Source: Methanobacteriota archaeon (lineage in GTDB: Archaea; Thermoplasmatota; Poseidoniia; Poseidoniales; Poseidoniaceae). Taken from it: a DNA stretch of 37,831 nucleotides. The DNA is taken from NCBI GenBank assembly GCA_018691345.1, contig JABGTJ010000039.1, forward strand, positions 97,074 to 134,904, written 5' to 3'. A model generated the notes under the pieces. The model worked only from the letters and a program-made list of their open reading frames with translations. It was not told where the DNA came from and did no database searches. Numbering within the stretch: position 1 is the first letter of the stretch; each line of letters starts with the position of its first letter. Positions 1 through 8,139 of this stretch are shown piece after piece. The translations under genes and the position numbers were made by a program.

Positions 1-160
1 CGAATAATTCACTGCCTGAACCAGTATCTGTAAAGGCTACCATCATGAATCCGCGAGGAACTCCCCCGTGCATTTCATTGTCGAACTTCGGGACACCAAA
101 TGAGCCTACTTTGCCGAAGAACTCTTCATCTTCTGGATCGAATTCTATTTTTCTTGCCAT
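1..160 (-). CDS. RecA/KaiC-like ATPase homologue, degenerate P-loop (partial)
   Basis: The first 53 codons are present and the gene continues past the left edge. The protein starts MARKIEFDPEDEEFFGKVG and then has a KaiC/RadA-type entry motif, GVPKFDNEMHGGVPRG, followed by MMVAFTDTGSGSELF. In active KaiC-like ATPases this place holds the Walker A lysine and Thr/Ser; here GSGSEL replaces GSGKTT, so ATP binding is probably weak or lost. A Shine-Dalgarno-like GAGGTTA lies about 8 bases before the ATG and overlaps the stop of the upstream gene, so the two are translated as a unit. The context (a KaiC-like ATPase and a second degenerate RecA-fold protein just upstream) suggests a multi-subunit ATPase complex. 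The role is not known. Family assignment rests on a short fragment. Confidence 0.7.
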   Translation of the reverse strand, partial: MARKIEFDPEDEEFFGKVGSFGVPKFDNEMHGGVPRGFMMVAFTDTGSGSELF

Positions 161-170
161 AACAATAACC

Positions 171-782
171 TCAGTTGATGAGTACTTGACCTCGGTCGAT
201 AAGATCGGTACAGTACAGATCAAGATTCGCCAACACAAGCGGTGGGGTTTGGTCCGGTACATTGAGAATTACAGACAGAACTTCCCTCTGCCTGAAAGTG
301 TTGATGAAGGTGTGAAGGTATTCTGCAAGCATCCGGTCGTCGTTGTAAATTGCGAGGGCATTCACACTGTCCAAGAATACGAAGTTGCGAGCAGAGGTCG
401 TCGTTCGAAGAATATACAATGTTCGCAAAAGTACCGATTCAAGCATAATCGGACTGTCGACGAAGTGGATGTTCGTGTAGGCAACATCCGTTCCTCCAAG
501 AATTCCGGAGGAGACCAAATCCACGAATTGGATACGAGAAATATCCTCATCTGTTAGGCCAATAGCCTTGAATTCTTCAATTCGTTCAGCAGCGCCGACG
601 CTGGCGCAAATGTATACGCCTCCCATTTCAAACATCTGCATCAAAGGAATAAGAGTACTCGCTGTGACGTTGAATGCGTTGGAATTACCGCATCGGACTT
701 GGATGGAACTGTTGAGACTAACATCCGCTGCAAGTTGTTCAGCAATGCGGTCATCGAGTACGAGATTTGTGTACATTATCAT
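171..782 (-). CDS. RecA-fold KaiC-like protein lacking Walker A
   Basis: This 203-residue protein has the strand-helix pattern of KaiC/RAD55-type RecA domains. A Walker-B-like strand, FVFLDS at residues 134-139, is followed by the typical helix that starts NALAIY. The region where the P-loop should be (about residues 30-41) contains no GKT or GKS, so it is unlikely to hydrolyse ATP by itself. Its start codon overlaps the stop of the upstream KaiC-like gene as ATGA, which indicates translational coupling, and the next gene starts 10 bases after its stop. Archaeal regulators and the archaellum protein FlaH/ArlH belong to this superfamily, and some members have only a structural or nucleotide-sensing role. 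I infer a partner subunit of the neighbouring KaiC-like ATPase. ATG codons 1 and 3 are both possible starts; the overlap favours the first. Confidence 0.75.
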   Translation of the reverse strand: MIMYTNLVLDDRIAEQLAADVSLNSSIQVRCGNSNAFNVTASTLIPLMQMFEMGGVYICASVGAAERIEEFKAIGLTDEDISRIQFVDLVSSGILGGTDVAYTNIHFVDSPIMLESVLLRTLYILRTTTSARNFVFLDSVNALAIYNDDRMLAEYLHTFINTFRQREVLSVILNVPDQTPPLVLANLDLYCTDLIDRGQVLIN

Positions 783-1576
783 CCACCTACTTTGTTGGTT
801 TTGTCATGTTGAGCACCCCATTTGAGCATCGGAGTTAGCATAACGCCAAGGGGCGTCAACTCAATAGCATGCTTTGCACGGCTGTGAGAGGTACCTCGCA
901 TCTTCACGACTTGTAGGAATCTCAGAAGATGGCCCATACGTTCAACGTCACCCATGACAATGATGCCATCTGCAATTGCTTCTTCAACACCAAAAGAAGA
1001 CCAATGAGCGTTTTCAGTCGCCGATGTGATTTCGGAAATAAGAATGGTCGTGCAACCCAAAGAAGCGAGTTTCTTCCCGAGCGTGAAGAGGAAGTCACGA
1101 ATCAATTGCTCCGACTTAATCTTGTAACAAAGTGTGGTGACTGAATCGATAACCAAACGTGTGGCACCAATTTCGTGGACGATGTTGATGATGGCTTTGA
1201 TTAATGCGTGAACGTCATCCAAGTCGAAAGATGCTTTATCGAGGCCGAGCCATGAATACAGCACGTCCATATCAAAAACGTTGATTTTTCCGGAGTCAAC
1301 CATTTTCATGTCAAAGAAGGCGTACTGACGAATATTCTCAAGTAACTTAATCGAAGGTTCTGTTGCAGTAAAGTGTGCGCATGATTCGGGGAACTTGGCG
1401 AGCGCACCCCTCACGAGGAACTCCATAGCCAACGTGGTCTTGCCAGAGCCACAGGTACCTGCAGCAAGAACTGTGGAACCGTGCGGTATTCCGCCTCGAA
1501 GAATTTCATCCAAGCCGTGAATACCCGTAACGCAGCGGTCACGGGTGTAATTAGATGTTGACTGCATGGGATTCAT
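779..1576 (-). CDS. KaiC-like RecA superfamily ATPase
   Basis: This 265-residue single-domain KaiC-like ATPase starts its core with VTGIHGLDEILRGGIPHG. It has an intact Walker A, GTCGSGKTT, at residues 40-48 and a Walker B, LVIDS, at 141-145. The C-terminal KMRGTSHS stretch near 225-232 is the conserved KaiC signature before the last strands. Family members include circadian KaiC, FlaH/ArlH of the archaellum motor and many archaeal signalling ATPases; the sequence alone does not say which. It is the only member of this three-gene set with a complete nucleotide-binding site, so it is probably the catalytic subunit. The gene follows a pilin-like protein with a 64-base gap and overlaps the next gene by 4 bases. 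ATG codons 1 and 4 are both possible starts. Confidence 0.9.
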   Translation of the reverse strand: MNPMQSTSNYTRDRCVTGIHGLDEILRGGIPHGSTVLAAGTCGSGKTTLAMEFLVRGALAKFPESCAHFTATEPSIKLLENIRQYAFFDMKMVDSGKINVFDMDVLYSWLGLDKASFDLDDVHALIKAIINIVHEIGATRLVIDSVTTLCYKIKSEQLIRDFLFTLGKKLASLGCTTILISEITSATENAHWSSFGVEEAIADGIIVMGDVERMGHLLRFLQVVKMRGTSHSRAKHAIELTPLGVMLTPMLKWGAQHDKTNKVGG

Positions 1577-1640
1577 TACACACCAGCGGCTTTGGGTTCA
1601 TGAAGCATCCGCTGATTAGCGTTCAAATGAGCGCCTATGC

Positions 1641-2723
1641 TCATACAGTTGAGATTGCCCCGGGAGTCGGAGATGTCTGCACCGCCCATGACGCCTGAGT
1701 TCCATTGAAGGTGACCTCTAAAGATTGACCCAAGGAGGTGAACAGTTCGCTTTGACCCCCCCATTCCACGGTCATAACATCATACGGTCGGGCTTGGTCA
1801 AGTTGCGTGTAACGTAAAGAAAGAACACCGTTACCATCATTAAGCAAATTGATTGATCCCACTCCGAGGAATGATTCTTGAGACAAGTCAAAGACTTGGG
1901 ATGCATTTCCACTGGTTTGTGATGTGGCATCACCTGTAAACAAAACGGTTGAATGCCCCGAGATAACACCCTCCTGGAAAAGCAAGTTATTTCCGCCACC
2001 AGTCGAGGTGTGATTGAGAGACCAACCTCGCAAAGATAGGGCGAAGTCGTTCGGATTATAGATTTCAACCCATTCAGGGCCAAAGGATGTAGGGCGCAGC
2101 ATAACTTCGCTCAAATAGAGGTCGTTGTCTTTTTGCCCACCTCGATGAACTTCGAGTATAACCCGCAATATCTCTCCGTTTTGAGAGAATTGGCGGTTCG
2201 CTGACGAAGACGCAGTTGCAGTCGAACGATCTGTACCTCCAGTAAACAAATCAACGCCTATGCGTGAAGCGTTTTCGGATTCAATGACAGAAATCGAGAG
2301 ATAGAGCGTGTATTCAACATCCAAACCAAGCCCGAGGGCCATGTTTTCTTCAGACACATTCCGTAACGCAGCGATGCGTTGTTCATCCAGAATGCCCCCA
2401 CTCACAAGGCCAGTTTGAACACGCCCGTTGTCAAGAGAGACGGCATCTAACAAGTGCCATTCTGAGGTGGAATTATTGAAATCTAAATCTGAGAGGCCCA
2501 TCGGAACAAACCACCCGCCATCCGAAGTAAGGCGGTCCATGCCTTGTACTGCGGCACGGTCGATACGATCTACATCAGGGTCATTCGAACCCATTTGGAG
2601 CTGTGCAAGAGATAAAAATGCGGTGAGAATCATGAGAAACAGCGCAAACGCAGAAAGAAATTCAATGACCGCCGTAAGGGCATTGTTGTCTCTTTCCAGA
2701 GAGCAAACCTCTACACCGCGCAT
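1641..2723 (-). CDS. Pilin-like secreted protein with lamin-tail domain
   Basis: This 360-residue protein has one N-terminal hydrophobic helix (about residues 17-40) just after a charged segment ending ERDNNALTAV, an arrangement like archaeal type IV pilin-type signal sequences. No canonical prepilin peptidase site is certain. Residues 45-195 are a polar ectodomain of unknown type. Residues about 200-355 match the lamin-tail domain (LTD) pattern: LYLSEVMLRP, then EWVEIYNPND, a RGWSLNH turn, and VLFTGD. LTD modules occur on many secreted prokaryotic proteins and are thought to bind surfaces or nucleic acid. It is the first gene of the minus-strand run leading into the KaiC-like ATPases. A surface filament subunit or adhesin whose assembly uses those ATPases is an inference. 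Confidence 0.7.
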   Translation of the reverse strand: MRGVEVCSLERDNNALTAVIEFLSAFALFLMILTAFLSLAQLQMGSNDPDVDRIDRAAVQGMDRLTSDGGWFVPMGLSDLDFNNSTSEWHLLDAVSLDNGRVQTGLVSGGILDEQRIAALRNVSEENMALGLGLDVEYTLYLSISVIESENASRIGVDLFTGGTDRSTATASSSANRQFSQNGEILRVILEVHRGGQKDNDLYLSEVMLRPTSFGPEWVEIYNPNDFALSLRGWSLNHTSTGGGNNLLFQEGVISGHSTVLFTGDATSQTSGNASQVFDLSQESFLGVGSINLLNDGNGVLSLRYTQLDQARPYDVMTVEWGGQSELFTSLGQSLEVTFNGTQASWAVQTSPTPGAISTV

Positions 2724-2850
2724 GGTCCGTCGTACCGTTCGGCGATAGAAGAGGTTGCCGCATGGAGTCGGTTCAAATCATCGAATTATCGCATCAATGC
2801 CCCCTTCGGGGGCGATGAGTCTTTGAAGCCCCGCTGTGAGGCACCTGTCA

Positions 2851-5802
2851 ATGTCGCGCCGTGCTGTTCGTGAATCTGGTCGCAAAAGCGGTAGTATCTG
2901 CTTTGTTCTAATCCTTCTCTTGGCATCGTTGTCCGGACTGATTTCGCTCCCAGGTGCATCAGCGAGCGAAAGTGGCGACCTTGGATTGGTAGCGACCAAT
3001 TCACCGGTTGAAGATTCATGGGGCTCGTCATGGGACAACATCAAGTTCAACGTGACCATCACCAACGATGGTTTGCAATCCATAGCCAGTAGAGGACTTT
3101 GGTGGCATGTATGTGAAGGGGAAGTCGATGCTACCAGTTGTAAATCGAATTACGATGAGCGAGGGAGTTTTTCTCTGCCGACAATATATCCAGGCACAAC
3201 TGTGGATTTTGAATCTCCAAATGCGTGGAATCCATCAGGGGATGAAGGGACTCATACCATCGTTTACGCGTTTACCCTCACGGACCAAGACCCATCTGAC
3301 GATGTTCTGATGTTTCGAATAAATGTAACTCAGTCATTTGTAGACCTGAGCGTTGATTCATCCTATGAACCAACCAGTTCCTTGCTCAATCTCGGTTACG
3401 ATGGTAATCAAGCAATTTTGAACACCGGTACGGATTACAACATGAACGCGAAAGGAACAGTAACTGCTTGTGGCACATGTAACTTCGCTGCTGAAATCGG
3501 ATGGCAATTGTGGTCCAGTGACGGGCTAAATCTCATTTCGGAAGCATCGACAAGTGTTACAAATCTACCCTCATGGGGTGGCATGTCACCGTTCACACGA
3601 GCCATGCCTGCCTTCAGCCATAACGATGAGGGGAACTTCCTCTTGAAGTGGGGGTTGATTAGCAGTTCAGGAACACCATATGGCGACCTAGTACCCTCAA
3701 ATGACCTTTCAGAGACTCTTATCGTTCTCGACGATACAATCGATATTCAAGCCGCTTCTATGGCACCGAACCATGATTCTACATCAATGAACTATTACTA
3801 TGGGGAAAACATGGTCCGTTCGATCATAACAAACAACGGATACGTGACCGTCTCCTCGACGGTCGTGTCCTTCCAAGTGTACGACCAACTTGGTGAACTT
3901 GAAGACGAAGCGCAATGCCCAGTCAATGAATTCCACCCTGGAGATGAACAGATTTGTTTGTTTAACATCACCCTGGTAGGTACGCTCAAAACACTCACAA
4001 TCAACATACCCTCTGTCTTTGCAGAGGGCAGTGATTCCAAACCAGGAAATAACGTATTGACTGAAAGTGCGGACCTTATTGCTGGTAACATCGACGCATC
4101 CATCACGCAAAGCAACTCACAAGGAATCTACACGACCGGTGATGACATCGTCATGGTTGCACGGACCGGAGATACTGCTGCTGCCCCGCTCAACTTTTCC
4201 TGGTTTAGAGCAGGAATCATTCCTCTTGGAAACGGTCCGGTATTGAACCTCCCCGGCTCCGTATTTGGACTCGGCGACCACAAGGTAACTCTGCGGGTAA
4301 CTGACGCCTTTGGTGAACTGGAGTCCGTTCACAAAGAAATTACGCTGTTCAACTATGTCTCGCTTGATAACGGGGATTTGTTCACCGGAGAAGCGGTTAC
4401 TCGATCCCTTTCGTATTTCGACCATGATTCGATTTTACCGGTACTGGGAACTCAATACGGTATTGGAGAAGGGAGAGAACCTCTCCTCTTGCTCTCGTTC
4501 AAGATTCTATCCAGTGCTGATGATTCCGACAATACAGGGATGGATCGCATGAACATCCATCTCAACACTTCAAACCTCTTACCGAGTAACATTCCCTTGG
4601 AATCCGTTGATGTGAGATTCTTAACCTCACTTGATGACAACATATGGACGTACATGGACGATTACACCAAGAACGCCGACAACTCGTTCGACGTTACGCT
4701 GTATGAAAATGGAGTTATCCTCATTATTGGCAACGCCCCTCCTGCAAACATAACGAGTGGTGAACTCGAGAGAAGCCAACTCCAAGGCGGAAGTCTTGAG
4801 CTGCAATGGTCACCCGAGGGAGACGTTGACAATCCATACATTGGTTCTTGGAACATCTACAAACTTACCGTATCAAACAGTGCCGGTACCATCTTCCCAA
4901 ACCCTTATCCTGATTTCAACTCCATCGTTTGGGGGCAACTCACGTCGACGACATTGGTTGCTTCAATCTCCCCAAGCACGGATTCATGGATTGACCCATC
5001 GCCCCTACCGACCGGAATTTGCGCATCCTACGCCATCATGCCTGCTGATCGAGAAGGTTCTCCCGATTTCCTGCATATCGAAATCTCACGAGACGATACT
5101 GGACAACCTGTTGCCTTCTGTGGAGATGCTGTGGCACCGGACAAAGTGGTCACAAACATGCGGATTTCAACCTCCTTTACCAACGACTCAGATTGTTACA
5201 AGATCATGAACGATTGGTCCATGTGTTACGATGTCAACATGTCATGGGTATGGCCAGACCATGAAACAAACGGAAATGTTTCATGGAATCTCTATCGAAC
5301 CGACCAACGCCCTGAAGAAATTGACATTACCTTCCTAACACCTGTTGTTGAAGGACTTACAGGAGTTGCAGGGGAGAACGGATACTACAATCAAAGCGGC
5401 ATCAACGATGAAAATATCCGCCCATACCGCACGTTCTACTACATTCTAGCACCTGTCGATTCTGTAGGAAATCAGCTGAATGAAGCGGACTATCCGACCA
5501 ACACGATGCGAGTGACGATTGAAGACGAATGGTGGGACTACAACCAGCACCTCATACCAATCCCTGAATCCGAACCTGAACCACCGCTTGGTGTTGAATG
5601 GCTCGGAGCACTCAAAGATTACACAGAAGTTGAAGAATTTCAGTTAACAGGTGCTGTTGCACTGATGACGCTGGTCGTCAGTATGATCTTCTTGCCGCTC
5701 ATCATCAAGAAAAGAAAGCGATTGGCAAGGGTCATGAAGGCTCGTAAAAACCGCTCCAATTCACAACTTACAGCACAGGATTTGGAAGACTTCTTTGACT
5801 GA
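2851..5802 (+). CDS. Large cell-surface protein, C-terminal membrane anchor
   Basis: I place the start at ATG 2851 (983 residues) rather than the in-frame GTG at 2836, because the ATG directly precedes a basic N-terminus (MSRRAVRESGRKSG) and a hydrophobic signal core ending in PGASASES. The long ectodomain is rich in Asn, Ser, Thr and Asp and contains repeated beta-type segments that resemble CARDB/Ig-like adhesion domains, such as FNVTITNDGL and ADLIAGNID. Many N-x-S/T sites would suit surface glycosylation. Near the C-terminus one transmembrane helix (about residues 933-952) is followed by a basic cytoplasmic tail, KKRKRLARVMKARK. This is a type I surface protein. It is transcribed divergently from the LTD pilin-like gene and converges on the tRNA gene. 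No enzyme motif was seen and the function is unknown. Confidence 0.8.
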   Translation: MSRRAVRESGRKSGSICFVLILLLASLSGLISLPGASASESGDLGLVATNSPVEDSWGSSWDNIKFNVTITNDGLQSIASRGLWWHVCEGEVDATSCKSNYDERGSFSLPTIYPGTTVDFESPNAWNPSGDEGTHTIVYAFTLTDQDPSDDVLMFRINVTQSFVDLSVDSSYEPTSSLLNLGYDGNQAILNTGTDYNMNAKGTVTACGTCNFAAEIGWQLWSSDGLNLISEASTSVTNLPSWGGMSPFTRAMPAFSHNDEGNFLLKWGLISSSGTPYGDLVPSNDLSETLIVLDDTIDIQAASMAPNHDSTSMNYYYGENMVRSIITNNGYVTVSSTVVSFQVYDQLGELEDEAQCPVNEFHPGDEQICLFNITLVGTLKTLTINIPSVFAEGSDSKPGNNVLTESADLIAGNIDASITQSNSQGIYTTGDDIVMVARTGDTAAAPLNFSWFRAGIIPLGNGPVLNLPGSVFGLGDHKVTLRVTDAFGELESVHKEITLFNYVSLDNGDLFTGEAVTRSLSYFDHDSILPVLGTQYGIGEGREPLLLLSFKILSSADDSDNTGMDRMNIHLNTSNLLPSNIPLESVDVRFLTSLDDNIWTYMDDYTKNADNSFDVTLYENGVILIIGNAPPANITSGELERSQLQGGSLELQWSPEGDVDNPYIGSWNIYKLTVSNSAGTIFPNPYPDFNSIVWGQLTSTTLVASISPSTDSWIDPSPLPTGICASYAIMPADREGSPDFLHIEISRDDTGQPVAFCGDAVAPDKVVTNMRISTSFTNDSDCYKIMNDWSMCYDVNMSWVWPDHETNGNVSWNLYRTDQRPEEIDITFLTPVVEGLTGVAGENGYYNQSGINDENIRPYRTFYYILAPVDSVGNQLNEADYPTNTMRVTIEDEWWDYNQHLIPIPESEPEPPLGVEWLGALKDYTEVEEFQLTGAVALMTLVVSMIFLPLIIKKRKRLARVMKARKNRSNSQLTAQDLEDFFD

Positions 5803-5811
5803 AGAATGTGG

Positions 5812-5895
5812 CGCGGCAGGGGAGATTCGAACTCCCGAGGTGAGACACCACTGGATTAGCAATCCAGCGCAATGGCCAGGCTATGCGACTGCCGC
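5812..5895 (-). tRNA. tRNA-Ser (anticodon GCU)
   Basis: The minus strand folds as a class II tRNA of 84 nt. The 7-bp acceptor stem GCGGCAG/CTGCCGC is closed by discriminator G at 5812. The anticodon stem CTGGA/TCCAG carries loop TTGCTAA, giving anticodon GCU (reads AGC/AGU). A long variable arm pairs GGTG with CACC. The T arm is GGGAG-TTCGAAT-CTCCC. CCA is not encoded and no intron is present. It lies 78 bases after ctaB on the same strand, and I see no clear TATA box in the gap, so it may be processed from a ctaAB read-through transcript. Only 9 bases separate it from the end of the convergent surface-protein gene. Confidence 0.95.
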
Positions 5896-5973
5896 AGTAA
5901 CTCGGCGACCGTCGAAGCAGTCATGAACATGACGGTTGAAGCCGCACTCCAAATCGTGCTAGAAACGATGCAC

Positions 5974-6996
5974 TCAACCGAGTGGCCCCAGGAAACCAAG
6001 CCACTTTGGAGGGACAATACATACAGCCACGAGAGCTACATGCATCCATCCAAGATAATACAACGAGCGGAAGAACGAATTGGCCGCCTTCGGCATCCTT
6101 CCGTTTTCATCAAGTTTTTCCAATGGGTCAATGTCCCAAACGGACTTTGCATACCACACTGTCAGTCCAGTGGCCAAGAAAGCCCAAAGGAGAGGTAAAC
6201 CACTTTCAGGCCAAAACACTGGAACAAGCCCGAGCAACAAGAGAAGTACGCAGTAAACTTTCGATTCCAAAACGGTACGTTCAGGCCCCTTCACTTCATT
6301 GAGCATAGGGATGTTGACTTTGCCATATTCACCTGAGCGATAGAGTGCCAACGCCCAAAAATGAGGGGGTGTCCAAAAGAAAATCAACATGAAGAAGACC
6401 CATGGAATCGGGGAGCCAAGGTCGAATGGATTCAATGAGTCAATGGATGTAGATGCTGCAGCGGCCCAACCAATCAAAGGCGGAGTGGCTCCAGCAATAC
6501 CACCGATGACAATGTTTTGTGGAGTGCGGCGTTTCAGCCATATTGAATAGATGAACACATAGAAAGCGACTGAGAAGAAAGACCAGAACGCTGCTTTCCA
6601 GTGAACTAAGAAAAACAGAGATGAACCGAATACAGCGATCAATAAGCCGAACACCAGGGCGCCACGGGCGGAAATATGTCCTTGTGGAACAGGTCTGTTC
6701 TTGGTGCGGCGCATGTGTGGGTCGATATCTGCATCATACCACATGTTGATTGAATTTGAACCGCCTGCGGACAACGTACCAGCAACCACGGTCAAGCCGA
6801 TGGTATACACCGTATCCGTCCAAGAGCGTTGAACATCAAGAAGGCTGTGACGAGCAAGTAGGTCGTGAACCAAGATTGCACACACGGCCGTCACTTGAAG
6901 CAAAACAATGACTCTGAGTTTCATCAAGCGCATGAAGACCTTGGGCCATCCCGGGTGTGGGAGAGTGCCCTCATCGGCTTGTTCGACCACATTCAT
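5974..6996 (-). CDS. ctaB: Protoheme IX farnesyltransferase (heme O synthase)
   Basis: This 340-residue UbiA-family prenyltransferase converts protoheme IX and farnesyl diphosphate to heme O in the membrane. The diagnostic first Asp-rich motif is N84-xxx-D88-xxx-D92 (NMWYDADID), followed by MRRTKNRPVP, which is characteristic of heme O synthases. The segment WTPPHFWALALYRSGEYGK and the following PMLNEVKG are the second conserved region. Eight or nine hydrophobic helices fit the family. The start ATG overlaps the ctaA stop as ATGA, so the two are coupled. The product feeds CtaA for heme A, implying a heme-copper aa3-type oxidase elsewhere in the genome. Confidence 0.96.
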   Translation of the reverse strand: MNVVEQADEGTLPHPGWPKVFMRLMKLRVIVLLQVTAVCAILVHDLLARHSLLDVQRSWTDTVYTIGLTVVAGTLSAGGSNSINMWYDADIDPHMRRTKNRPVPQGHISARGALVFGLLIAVFGSSLFFLVHWKAAFWSFFSVAFYVFIYSIWLKRRTPQNIVIGGIAGATPPLIGWAAAASTSIDSLNPFDLGSPIPWVFFMLIFFWTPPHFWALALYRSGEYGKVNIPMLNEVKGPERTVLESKVYCVLLLLLGLVPVFWPESGLPLLWAFLATGLTVWYAKSVWDIDPLEKLDENGRMPKAANSFFRSLYYLGWMHVALVAVCIVPPKWLGFLGPLG

Positions 6997-8096
6997 TCCT
7001 CCTCATGCGATGGGGGTGAACTGGGATTAAGACGCATAAAAAACGATGCCGAAACAGCGACCAGGAAACAACAAACACCGAACATAAGGTGCAACAGAGA
7101 AACCCACTCAGGGAACTCTTCCATGTCTGCAAGAACAATGTAAGATCCGCCAACAAGAACGTTGAGAATCCACAGTCCAGCAGCGAAATCAGTGATTCGA
7201 CCCAACACCGGTGTCACTTCATGAGCACGTGCATCTTGGCGTATTCGCGCTGAGCCTGAAACCAAAATAAGGCCAACCAAAACTGCTCCGAAACGGTGAA
7301 TCATTTGGATGATGACGCCCGGACCATCAAATGAGGGTAAAAGTGACCCGTTACACTTGGGCCAGCCGTTTGGGAATCCCACCGAACAACCCTGATTGTA
7401 TTGCCCTCCTGCTGTCGAGGAAACCCATGCTCCAAGAATGAGAAGTGTGAAGACTGCTCCGACCATTGAATCAACTCGAGTTTTATTCGCAGCTACGAAC
7501 TCGGGGTTCATCGAAAACAATTCCCACCTCGATTGCTCTTGGCGACGCATGGCAAAATGTTGGAACAAGAACGAGGAAGTGAAAATACTCGCAAGAGAAA
7601 GATGCAACGCTACGGACCAATCAACGTTGTCAAAAGAAACGGTGAGAGCGCCAACAAGAGCCTGAATAATCAGTAAAATCCCTGAGAAAAGTGTTGTCCT
7701 GAAGACCGTTTTTCCGTATGTTTCAATCATCTTGTAAGCAATGATGGCGTTTAACAGCACGGGAATGGCGATGATTCCGACCAGAAGACGATGGAACCAT
7801 TCTGAAAAGATTTCAAAGGTCGTGTAACGGTGATCAACACCGCGTGAATCGATTTCATCGGGATTCTCATCCCAGTAAATCCCTTGCTCCTCTTCCGAGA
7901 TATCAAATCCCCAAGTTCCGAAGCATTGAGGCCAATCTGGGCAAGATTCACCTGCGTCGTTGATTCGGATTGTGCCGCCTGCAACGATAATGCACAGCGC
8001 CATCCCAAGGAGAACCAAAGGAAGAGTCGACGGTCGCCGCCACCACACCTGCCCCATGTGTAATGGTGGGAGCAGACCCCTTTTGAACACATTCAT
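6993..8096 (-). CDS. ctaA: Heme A synthase (CtaA/Cox15)
   Basis: Heme A synthase oxidises the C8 methyl of heme O to a formyl group in the membrane. The 367-residue product has eight predicted helices in two repeated halves. It carries the Cys pair CPDWPQC in the first outer loop and CSVGFPNGWPKC in the second, and conserved heme-ligand histidines in EWFHRLLVG, VALHLSLAS, IHRFGAVLVG and LLHLMFGV. The early GGTIRINDAG motif is also typical. I chose ATG 8096 over the longer in-frame start at 8150, because the latter would run into the divergent thioredoxin-like gene and adds a segment that does not look like the family. It is the first gene of ctaA-ctaB. The intergenic space to the divergent gene is only 43 bases. 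Confidence 0.95.
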   Translation of the reverse strand: MNVFKRGLLPPLHMGQVWWRRPSTLPLVLLGMALCIIVAGGTIRINDAGESCPDWPQCFGTWGFDISEEEQGIYWDENPDEIDSRGVDHRYTTFEIFSEWFHRLLVGIIAIPVLLNAIIAYKMIETYGKTVFRTTLFSGILLIIQALVGALTVSFDNVDWSVALHLSLASIFTSSFLFQHFAMRRQEQSRWELFSMNPEFVAANKTRVDSMVGAVFTLLILGAWVSSTAGGQYNQGCSVGFPNGWPKCNGSLLPSFDGPGVIIQMIHRFGAVLVGLILVSGSARIRQDARAHEVTPVLGRITDFAAGLWILNVLVGGSYIVLADMEEFPEWVSLLHLMFGVCCFLVAVSASFFMRLNPSSPPSHEEE

Positions 8097-8139
8097 ACCC
8101 CCGGTAACTGTGTCGAGAACCCGTGTCCACCTTATCTCG

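Noticed and set aside
45..557. Plus-strand 170-codon frame at the left edge
   Set aside because: It runs antisense across two coupled minus-strand genes that carry RecA-fold motifs.
4757..5209. Plus-strand 150-codon frame inside the large surface protein
   Set aside because: It is another frame of the 983-residue gene. It is Ser/Thr/Pro-rich by chance and has no start signal.
7960..8139. N-terminal extension of the thioredoxin-like protein
   Set aside because: These codons lie inside ctaA on the other strand and lack a signal peptide, whereas ATG 8140 gives one directly.
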